5,703 nt of DNA, taken from positions 1-5,703 of the forward strand of contig JALOQO010000041.1 in assembly GCA_025453305.1 (NCBI GenBank), in the 5' to 3' direction. Numbering within the stretch: the first letter of the stretch is position 1; each line of letters starts with the position of its first letter. Below are positions 1-5,596 of the stretch, one piece after another. Under the pieces are notes generated by a model. It saw only the letters and a list, made by a program, of their open reading frames with translations, was not told the origin of the DNA and made no database searches. Source of the DNA: Patescibacteria group bacterium (lineage in GTDB: Bacteria > Patescibacteriota > Saccharimonadia > Saccharimonadales > CAIOMD01). The position numbers were made by a program, and so were the translations under genes.

Positions 1-30
1 AATACACTAATAAAAATAAAGTTACGATGA

Positions 31-36
31 TATCAT
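31..36 (+). promoter_or_regulatory. possible -10 box for the quinone reductase gene
   Basis: TATCAT ends 6 bases before the ATG at 43, so transcription would begin at or very near the start codon. There is no -35-like hexamer at the right distance and no purine-rich ribosome-binding site between the box and the ATG. Neighbouring A+T-rich hexamers such as CATATA are alternatives. The call rests mainly on the same arrangement recurring before other genes in the window. Confidence 0.3.
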
Positions 37-42
37 ATAAGC

Positions 43-714
43 ATGACCATTTTGTCTGTATATGCCCATCACGAACCGTCTAGCTTAACATCGGCGCTTA
101 AAAATATCACAATTTCTACACTACTGCACCAAGGGCACACGGTGCTAGAAACCGATTTGTACGGTAGTGGATTTTCGCCAAAAGCCGAAAAATACGACTT
201 TACTACAACTAGCGGCCAACATTTTAACTATATGTTAGAGCAAAAACATGCCCAGTTAGCAGGAATGGGTTTTGCGCCCGACATAATTGCAGAGCTAGAA
301 AAATTAGCTCAAGCCGAAATCGTTGTGTTTCATACACCACTATGGTGGTTTAGTGTACCAGCTGTTTTAAAAGGTTGGTTCGATAGAGTGCTTGCCATGG
401 GTGTTGCGTGGGATGGTGGTAAAATCTACGAAAACGGTTTACTTAGGGGTAAAAAAGCTATGCTCTGTGTTGTAGCCGGCGGGCCAGAAGAATATTATAA
501 ACCTAACGGCAAGCATAAAGCCACAATAGAACAAATATTACACCCAATACAACATGGAACTTTGGCCTTTTGCGGGTTCGATGTAATAGAGCCATTTGTA
601 ATCTTAAATTCACTTGGCCAAAGCCAAGAATCACTACAATCTAAAATAGCAGATTACCAGTTTAAGATAGACCACCTGGTTGATAGCCCAGCTTATTTTA
701 GTACATTTAGTTAA
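43..714 (+). CDS. NQO-type FAD-dependent NAD(P)H:quinone oxidoreductase (flavodoxin-like fold)
   Basis: This is a 223-residue flavodoxin_2-fold protein. The family passes two electrons from NAD(P)H through a bound flavin to quinones, avoiding semiquinone radicals; it is cytosolic and dimeric. The N-terminal strand and phosphate loop are seen at residues 4-19 (VYAHHEPSSLTSALK region). The family signature PLWWFSVPAVLKGWFDRV lies at 99-116. VAGGPEEYY, at 144-152, sits where relatives have a TTGG loop contacting flavin and substrate. HPIQHGTLAFCGFDVIEP at 167-184 closely resembles, from memory, the corresponding part of animal NQO1 and NQO2, as does the ending around SPAYF. This goes beyond the general MdaB/KefF resemblance. 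There is no signal peptide. The ATG at 43 is chosen because the Rossmann strand begins immediately after it. It lacks a Shine-Dalgarno sequence. Family assignment is firm; substrate is not known. Confidence 0.92.
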   Translation: MTILSVYAHHEPSSLTSALKNITISTLLHQGHTVLETDLYGSGFSPKAEKYDFTTTSGQHFNYMLEQKHAQLAGMGFAPDIIAELEKLAQAEIVVFHTPLWWFSVPAVLKGWFDRVLAMGVAWDGGKIYENGLLRGKKAMLCVVAGGPEEYYKPNGKHKATIEQILHPIQHGTLAFCGFDVIEPFVILNSLGQSQESLQSKIADYQFKIDHLVDSPAYFSTFS

Positions 715-729
715 ATAACAGATTTAAAG

Positions 730-735
730 TATAAT
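730..735 (+). promoter_or_regulatory. consensus -10 box (TATAAT) for the DUF1361 gene
   Basis: A perfect TATAAT lies in the 29-base gap after the quinone reductase and ends 8 bases before the GTG start at 744. The usual 6-8 base distance from -10 box to first transcribed base would put the RNA start at about 742-744, giving a leaderless or nearly leaderless message. No good -35 hexamer is visible 16-18 bases upstream, where the end of the preceding coding region lies. Confidence 0.55.
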
Positions 736-743
736 ATTTAAAA

Positions 744-1418
744 GTGAACAAGAGTGTACAAAAAGATACTTTAGTTGCCTATATAAAGCTAATAGGTATT
801 GTTTCTGTGTTTGGATTAACCTTGAGTATAGTCAGGTTATTTATAGCAGATAATTATGGCTTAACATTTTTACCATGGAACCTAGCTTTAGCCTGGATAC
901 CGCTAATATTTGCGTATCTGCTATATAAACGAACAGCAAAACATGGTCTTATTTGGTCTAAAACAAATTTTGCTTTTTTTGTTTTATGGCTGGTATTTTT
1001 GCCAAATGCATTTTATTTAATGACCGATTTTATACACCTAAGAACAGCTTATGGCGTAAGACCAATGTTTGATGTTGTAATACTTATGACATATTCTATA
1101 GCTGGTTTAGCACTTGGTTATATGTCTTTGCTACTTGTTCATTTACGAGCATTGCAAAGATTCGGCCATAAAGGGCATTACTTTGCTGTTGGCGCACTGC
1201 TTGCCAGTGGATTTGCGATATATATTGGCCGATACCTAAGATGGAATAGCTGGGATATTATTCTTAACCCATTTGGAATTTTAATACATATTACAGATAG
1301 AGTATTACACCCATTTGAACATATTTTAACTTTTGGTACCACAATACTTTATTTTGCTTTTTTGAGCATTATATATTGGGTAATTTGGCGTATATATTCA
1401 ATCGCAACCAGCAAATAA
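744..1418 (+). CDS. DUF1361 family multi-pass membrane protein
   Basis: This is a 224-residue, very hydrophobic protein of unknown biochemical function. I assign it to DUF1361 from two conserved-looking blocks, LPNAFYLMTDFIHL (86-99) and GRYLRWNSWD (162-171), and from the layout NLALAWIPL near residue 46. About six membrane spans can be seen, roughly at 12-34, 42-61, 73-94, 108-133, 145-163 and 192-216. The polar, Trp/Arg-rich GRYLRWNSWD segment follows span five and the TDFIHLR segment follows span three; these probably carry whatever activity the family has. The start is GTG. It is preferred because it opens the first hydrophobic helix at a normal distance, no good ATG exists nearby, and it is placed correctly behind the TATAAT box. 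No partner is suggested by the neighbours. Confidence 0.85.
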   Translation: MNKSVQKDTLVAYIKLIGIVSVFGLTLSIVRLFIADNYGLTFLPWNLALAWIPLIFAYLLYKRTAKHGLIWSKTNFAFFVLWLVFLPNAFYLMTDFIHLRTAYGVRPMFDVVILMTYSIAGLALGYMSLLLVHLRALQRFGHKGHYFAVGALLASGFAIYIGRYLRWNSWDIILNPFGILIHITDRVLHPFEHILTFGTTILYFAFLSIIYWVIWRIYSIATSK

Positions 1419-1427
1419 CACTCTATC

Positions 1428-1436
1428 TGTTACAAT
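1428..1436 (+). promoter_or_regulatory. extended -10 promoter for argS
   Basis: TGTTACAAT fits the extended -10 pattern TGnTAnnnT, which can function without a -35 element, and none is visible. The hexamer ends 9 bases before the argS ATG at 1446, predicting an mRNA leader of only a few bases. The 27-base gap after the DUF1361 stop contains no Shine-Dalgarno motif. Confidence 0.5.
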
Positions 1437-1445
1437 AATATTAAT

Positions 1446-3125
1446 ATGACACTAATAATCGATGCTGTAGAGCAAGCGGTGGTTAATCTGTTTGGAGTAA
1501 AACCAAATAGTATAGACTTAACAAGACCTGATTCAAAATTTGGTGATTTTGCTACTAATATCGCAATGCAAATTGCCAAAGAAATCGGCCAAAACCCCAA
1601 GGAAATTGCCCTTAAAATTACAAATTATATAAATAATCAAAACTATGAATGGTTAAGGCTAATTGATATTGCCGGGCCAGGTTTTATAAATATTTATATA
1701 AGCGATAATTATATTATTAAATCGCTTACAGAAACTCCAGAACGGGTATATCAAGATAAAATAATTGTTGCCGAATATTCCGACCCAAATGCTTTTAAGG
1801 CTTTGCATGCTGGGCATTTGTATACAACTTTGGTGGGCGATTCTATAACCAGGATTTTAGAAACCGTTGGCGCTAAGATTATCCGCCTAAATTACGGCGG
1901 CGATGTTGGGTTGCATGCAGCCAAGGCTATGTGGGGGATAATTAGCAATTTGGGCGGTGAACACCCCGGCAAACTAAATGACATCAAACCTATCCTTCGC
2001 CCCGTGTGGGTTAGTGAAAGATATACAGAGGGTAATACGGCTTACGAATCTAGTGATAACATCAAACAAGAAATCAACGAAATAAATCAACGAATATATG
2101 ATATTCATACCCAAAACGATACACAGTCTGACTTTGCTAAAATTTACTGGGCTTGCAGAGATTGGAGCTACGATGGCTTTAAAAAACTATATCAAGATTT
2201 ACAGGTTAAACCGTTTGACGAATTTATACCAGAAAGCAAAGTGACCCCGCTAGGCGTAGAAATTGTTAATAAGGGTTTAAAACAGGGAGTTTTTGAACAA
2301 TCAGATGGCGCGGTAGTGTACAGCGAACAAAAATCCGGCTTGCACACCAGAGTGTTTATTACTTCTAAAGGCCTACCGGTGTACGAGGCCAAAGAGCTAG
2401 GCCTTGCGATTTATAAGTGGAAAAAATACCATTTTGAAAAGAGTCTAATAATAACAGCCAACGACATTGCCGAATATATGAAAGTGCTATTAAGCGCAGC
2501 ATCTAACTTTTACCCACAGGCAACCGAGCGCACCACACATATTACTCACGGAATGATAAAGTTTGCCGGTGGCCAAAAAATGAGTAGCCGAACGGGTAAT
2601 GTCTTAATGGCAAAAGATATTTTAGAGTCTGCCATAAGGGCAAATATTGAGAGTTCCGGCAAAGATAACAAAGAGGTAGCTATTGGTGCAATTAAATATA
2701 CCTTCTTAAAACAACGCATTGGCGATAATATTTCATTTGATCCGAAAGAATCAATTAGCCTTAACGGCAATAGCGGGCCTTATTTGCAATATGCTCACGC
2801 AAGGGCAAGGAATATTTTAGTTAAAGTTGCTAGGATTGCCAATAACCTACCAGATGATATTGTTCTAGACGAACAAGAAAGGCTATTAGCGGTTAAGCTT
2901 GGCGAATATAAAGATGCCATAGAAAGGTCTGCTCAAGAACTTATGCCTCATTACATTTGCACATACCTTTATGATTTGGCGCAAACCTTCAATAGGTTTT
3001 ACGAAAACAGCAAGGTGGTAGGTAGCGAAAGGGAACAAATAAGAGCCTACCTAGTGAACTGTTATGCCAATACCCTAAAAAACGGCCTAAATCTACTAGG
3101 CATATCAGCCCCCAACAAAATGTAA
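1446..3125 (+). CDS. argS: arginyl-tRNA synthetase
   Basis: This 559-residue class Ia synthetase charges tRNA-Arg with arginine using ATP, in the cytosol. The N-terminal Add-1 domain spans about residues 1-90, with the usual GDFATNIA (33-40) and AGPGFINIYI (76-85) patterns. The catalytic HIGH motif reads HAGH (121-124), with Lys118 three residues before it. That lysine is known in ArgRS to compensate for a missing second lysine in KMSK, and here the loop is indeed KMSSRTG (378-384). GDVGLHAAKAM (152-162) replaces the more common GDWGTQFG-type block. GPYLQYAHARA (444-454) and a DALR anticodon-binding domain (about 445-559) ending in the typical P-x-K-M complete the enzyme. Length is normal. 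The ATG at 1446 begins the Add-1 helix directly. It has its own apparent promoter. Identification is secure; the motif variants are what suggest a CPR lineage. Confidence 0.97.
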   Translation: MTLIIDAVEQAVVNLFGVKPNSIDLTRPDSKFGDFATNIAMQIAKEIGQNPKEIALKITNYINNQNYEWLRLIDIAGPGFINIYISDNYIIKSLTETPERVYQDKIIVAEYSDPNAFKALHAGHLYTTLVGDSITRILETVGAKIIRLNYGGDVGLHAAKAMWGIISNLGGEHPGKLNDIKPILRPVWVSERYTEGNTAYESSDNIKQEINEINQRIYDIHTQNDTQSDFAKIYWACRDWSYDGFKKLYQDLQVKPFDEFIPESKVTPLGVEIVNKGLKQGVFEQSDGAVVYSEQKSGLHTRVFITSKGLPVYEAKELGLAIYKWKKYHFEKSLIITANDIAEYMKVLLSAASNFYPQATERTTHITHGMIKFAGGQKMSSRTGNVLMAKDILESAIRANIESSGKDNKEVAIGAIKYTFLKQRIGDNISFDPKESISLNGNSGPYLQYAHARARNILVKVARIANNLPDDIVLDEQERLLAVKLGEYKDAIERSAQELMPHYICTYLYDLAQTFNRFYENSKVVGSEREQIRAYLVNCYANTLKNGLNLLGISAPNKM

Positions 3126-3148
3126 TCATTGCCAAGGGTGGGGGTTTT
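3109..3148 (+). terminator. weak hairpin overlapping the argS stop, possible terminator
   Basis: CCCCCA (3109-3114) can pair with TGGGGG (3139-3144), followed by TTTT. The argS stop codon lies in the 24-base loop, where AATG/CATT (3119-3122 and 3127-3130) could form a small inner stem. The long loop and short T-run make this a poor intrinsic terminator. It may separate argS from the photolyase, or be chance. Confidence 0.3.
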
Positions 3149-3152
3149 AGCA

Positions 3153-3158
3153 TAAGCT
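3153..3158 (+). promoter_or_regulatory. weak -10-like box before the photolyase gene
   Basis: TAAGCT ends 9 bases before the ATG at 3168, the same spacing as the better boxes in this window, but only the TAnnnT frame of the consensus is matched. AGG at 3162-3164 is only 3 bases from the ATG, too close for a normal ribosome-binding site. Confidence 0.2.
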
Positions 3159-3167
3159 ATTAGGTAT

Positions 3168-4673
3168 ATGAAACAAACTAAAACTGCGCTAATTATTTAT
3201 CCAAACCAACTTTTTGCCATAGAACATCTACCAGACACAGATATTATTTTTGTAGTAGAAGAACCGCTTTATTTTGGCACCGATTCGCAGTACCCAGTTA
3301 GTTATCATAAACAAAAACTAGTTTTGCACAGAGCAGCTATGCGTCGCTACACAGAGGAAACTCTATGGCCGGCAAATCTAAATGTAGAATATATAGAACT
3401 AAAAGATATGCAAACTACTGGCGATGTTTTAATTCGGGCCAGAAACCAAGGTGTAGAAACAATAAATATTTTTGACCCAGTAGATTTTGCAATAGAACAT
3501 CGCCTGCAAGAAACCCTAGATAAATTTATAGAACCACCTTTTGAAATTAAAGTTCTGCCAAACCCTAGTTTTATGCTAAAAAAGGGTGATATAGACGAAT
3601 TTTTTGCCGATAAAAAAGCTTATAAATTTGCCGATTTTTACCAGTGGCAAAGAGAACGATTCAATATTTTGCTAGATAAAAAATACAAACCAATTGGTGG
3701 CAAATGGAGTTTTGATACTGATAATCGCCAAAAACTACCAGCTGACCATATCGCCCCGGGTTTTGAAAGTTTTGGGGCAAATAATTTCGTAGAAGAGGCC
3801 ATAAACTGGGTTGAAAAGAATTTTCCGAACAACCCGGGCCTTACTGGTGGCTTTTTTTGGCCAACCAACCACCAAGAAGCATTAAAATGGTTAGAAAACT
3901 TTATAAAAGACAGATTAGAGTTTTTTGGCCCTTACGAGGACGCAATAGACGGCCAATCTGTACTTTTGTATCATTCTGGGGTATCGGCACCACTAAACTG
4001 TGGTTTGCTAACTCCTAACGAGGTAGTAGATAAAGTTGTAGAGGCTTATCAAAATGATAATTTACCACTAAATAGTGTAGAGGGTTTTATACGGCAAGTT
4101 ATTGGCTGGCGCGAATATGTTAGGGCGCTGTATGTATTAAATGGTGTTGAGCTAAGAAATTCTAATGGTCTGGGCCAAACCCGAGATTTATCGGACAGCT
4201 GGTGGAACGGCACTACCGGATTGCCACCGGTAGATGATGTTATCAAAAAGGTTAACGAACACGGCTATGCTCACCATATCGAGCGCCTAATGATTATGGG
4301 CAACATTATGCTACTCTGCGAAATTAAGCCAAGCCAAGTTTACGGTTGGTTTATGAGCTTATTTATAGATGCCTACGATTGGGTTATGGTACCCAATGTT
4401 TACGGTATGAGCCAGTTTAGCGATATGGGCAGTATGGTTACAAAACCATATATATCCGGCAGTAATTACATATTAAATATGAGCCATTACCAAAAAGATG
4501 ACTGGTGTGATGTTTGGGACGGCCTGTTTTGGGGTTTTGTAGAACGGCACCAAGATATGTTAGCTAAAAATCCAAGAACTAGTATGATGGTTAAAAACCT
4601 TAAACGGCTAAACCCGGATAAAAAAAGAATAATCGGCTACCGCGCCAAAGACTTTTTAGACTCCATAAACTAA
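3168..4673 (+). CDS. photolyase/cryptochrome-family protein (FeS-BCP/DPRP-like) lacking the FeS cysteines
   Basis: This 501-residue flavoprotein belongs to the deoxyribodipyrimidine-photolyase-related branch, whose characterised members include Agrobacterium PhrB, a (6-4) photolyase, and Rhodobacter CryB. Such proteins use FAD and blue light to repair UV photoproducts or to signal. The N-terminal Rossmann antenna domain (about 1-130) starts ALIIYPNQLF. The C-terminal helical FAD domain shows GFIRQVIGWREYVRALY (306-322), YAHHIERLMIMGN (367-379), IDAYDWVMVPNVYGMSQF (400-417) and TKPYISGSNYILNMS (425-439). His370 corresponds by my alignment to the PhrB active-site histidine. The tail SMMVKNLKRL is also family-like. 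The four cysteines that hold [4Fe-4S] in PhrB appear absent: the positions read Pro354, Gln442 and Asp445, and the last lies in a segment shortened by about ten residues, with only Cys447 nearby. No frameshift or stop is present, so it looks like a functional variant. DNA repair is likely but sensing cannot be excluded. The next gene begins 6 bases after its stop. Confidence 0.88.
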   Translation: MKQTKTALIIYPNQLFAIEHLPDTDIIFVVEEPLYFGTDSQYPVSYHKQKLVLHRAAMRRYTEETLWPANLNVEYIELKDMQTTGDVLIRARNQGVETINIFDPVDFAIEHRLQETLDKFIEPPFEIKVLPNPSFMLKKGDIDEFFADKKAYKFADFYQWQRERFNILLDKKYKPIGGKWSFDTDNRQKLPADHIAPGFESFGANNFVEEAINWVEKNFPNNPGLTGGFFWPTNHQEALKWLENFIKDRLEFFGPYEDAIDGQSVLLYHSGVSAPLNCGLLTPNEVVDKVVEAYQNDNLPLNSVEGFIRQVIGWREYVRALYVLNGVELRNSNGLGQTRDLSDSWWNGTTGLPPVDDVIKKVNEHGYAHHIERLMIMGNIMLLCEIKPSQVYGWFMSLFIDAYDWVMVPNVYGMSQFSDMGSMVTKPYISGSNYILNMSHYQKDDWCDVWDGLFWGFVERHQDMLAKNPRTSMMVKNLKRLNPDKKRIIGYRAKDFLDSIN

Positions 4674-4679
4674 ACATAT

Positions 4680-4928
4680 ATGTCAGAGCATAATAAAAGC
4701 ACATATAGCGAATTATCAATTGACGATCTAAGAGTTATGCTAGAAAATGACAACAATGAGCTGGCATCTATTTTGAAACAAATAGGAGCCAGCAGGGCTA
4801 TTTATTTACAAAATATTGATAGATACAACTTAGTCTTACAAATATTAGAGAATAAAAGGCGGTTAATCTTAGAAAGAATCGACATAATATCGGCTAAGTT
4901 AGCAGAGATCGTATTATCTGAAAAGTAG
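4680..4928 (+). CDS. small hypothetical helical (probable coiled-coil) protein
   Basis: This is an 82-residue protein that I do not recognise. After a polar start (MSEHNKSTYSE), residues 12-80 look almost entirely alpha-helical. Hydrophobic residues are spaced every three to four positions, charges are mixed (ELASILKQI, RYNLVLQILENKRRLILERI, IDIISAKLAEIVL), and there is no proline or glycine except Gly36. This suggests two helices packed as a hairpin, a coiled coil, or a small adaptor. There are no cysteines, no signal peptide and no membrane span. It starts 6 bases after the photolyase stop with no ribosome-binding site, so co-transcription is likely; a weak TAAACT 8 bases upstream could be a box of its own. 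The intact frame and unbroken heptad-like pattern favour a real gene. A role with the photolyase is possible only by proximity. Confidence 0.7.
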   Translation: MSEHNKSTYSELSIDDLRVMLENDNNELASILKQIGASRAIYLQNIDRYNLVLQILENKRRLILERIDIISAKLAEIVLSEK

Positions 4929-4979
4929 AGACATGAGATTCTTAAAATTAAGTAACTACTGCATCCTTTTGTTATTAAT

Positions 4980-4985
4980 TATATT
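4980..4985 (+). promoter_or_regulatory. possible -10 box for orn
   Basis: TATATT lies in the 69-base gap before orn and ends 12 bases before the ATG at 4998, predicting a leader of about five bases. The surrounding sequence is very A+T-rich, so other boxes are possible, and no convincing -35 hexamer is seen. The gap length, the longest so far, supports a separate promoter for orn. Confidence 0.35.
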
Positions 4986-4997
4986 CTTTATGAGATA

Positions 4998-5540
4998 ATG
5001 AAATTGATGAATGACATTAATCCTAAAAACTTACTTTGGATGGACTTAGAAATGACAGGGCTTGAACCTGCCACAGATTTAATTGTAGAGGTGGCGGTAA
5101 TATTAACCAATTTTGATTTAAACCAGCTAGTTACTTATGAAACCGGTGTAAAACAAGACGAAACATTAATGCGCACACTATATTACAAAAATGAATGGAG
5201 TAGAAACAGACCAGCAGAAACAGAGGCAGAGATTCAGAAATCATTACAAGGAAAATATCAGTCATTAGTTGAAGATGAAATTATGGGTCTTATAAAACAA
5301 TATTTTGGCGATGATCCAGTGTATTTGGCTGGCAATTCTATTCATACCGATAGAATATTTATAAAACAATATTGGCCAAAACTACATGGCCGTTTGCATT
5401 ACAGAATGTTAGATGTAAGTAGCTTTAAACTTTGGCACTTGGGCAACGGTGGTGAGCCTTTTGTTAAAAAAGAAGCCCACACAGCCCTTAGCGACATTCA
5501 AGAATCCATTGCCGAACTAAAATCCTACACCAATAAATAA
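4998..5540 (+). CDS. orn: oligoribonuclease (DEDDh 3'-5' exonuclease)
   Basis: This 180-residue exonuclease degrades RNA fragments of two to five nucleotides to mononucleotides, including pGpG from cyclic-di-GMP breakdown in organisms that make it. It is cytosolic and usually dimeric. The DEDDh catalytic set is complete. Asp16 and Glu18 lie in LLWMDLEMTGLEP (12-24), Asp118 in GNSIHTDR (112-119), and His161 and Asp166 in EAHTALSDI (159-167). YRMLDVSSFK (135-144) and the ending ESIAELKSY are also typical. Length matches the family. ATG 4998 is used; an in-frame ATG at 5007 would still leave the catalytic core intact, and neither has a Shine-Dalgarno sequence. It is separated from the upstream small gene by a promoter-sized gap and followed by a strong promoter and terminator. 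Identification is secure. Confidence 0.96.
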   Translation: MKLMNDINPKNLLWMDLEMTGLEPATDLIVEVAVILTNFDLNQLVTYETGVKQDETLMRTLYYKNEWSRNRPAETEAEIQKSLQGKYQSLVEDEIMGLIKQYFGDDPVYLAGNSIHTDRIFIKQYWPKLHGRLHYRMLDVSSFKLWHLGNGGEPFVKKEAHTALSDIQESIAELKSYTNK

Positions 5541-5558
5541 ACATTCAACATAAGCACA

Positions 5559-5587
5559 TTGACAAATATACCAAACCGTGCTACTAT
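5559..5587 (+). promoter_or_regulatory. strong sigma70-type promoter downstream of orn
   Basis: TTGACA (5559-5564) and TACTAT (5582-5587) are separated by exactly 17 bases, and TGC before the -10 box makes it an extended -10 as well. This is the best promoter in the window and the only one with a consensus -35. The predicted RNA start is near 5594, three bases before an ATG at 5597. It points away from orn toward the right edge of the window. Confidence 0.8.
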
Positions 5588-5596
5588 GTAATTACT

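Noticed and set aside
2192..2770. Two minus-strand frames inside argS (2192-2392 and 2546-2770)
   Set aside because: They lie wholly within a well-conserved argS, their translations look like antisense shadows, and no promoter is evident.
3638..4246. Two minus-strand frames inside the photolyase gene (3638-3868 and 4049-4246)
   Set aside because: They are antisense shadows of a conserved coding region with no supporting signals.
4990..4998. ATG AGA TAA mini-frame just before orn
   Set aside because: It has only two codons and overlaps the orn start by one base. Translational coupling is conceivable but nothing supports it.
1..5540. Alternative genetic code with TGA read as glycine or tryptophan
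   Set aside because: All conserved proteins are full length without in-frame TGA, and glycine and tryptophan use normal codons.
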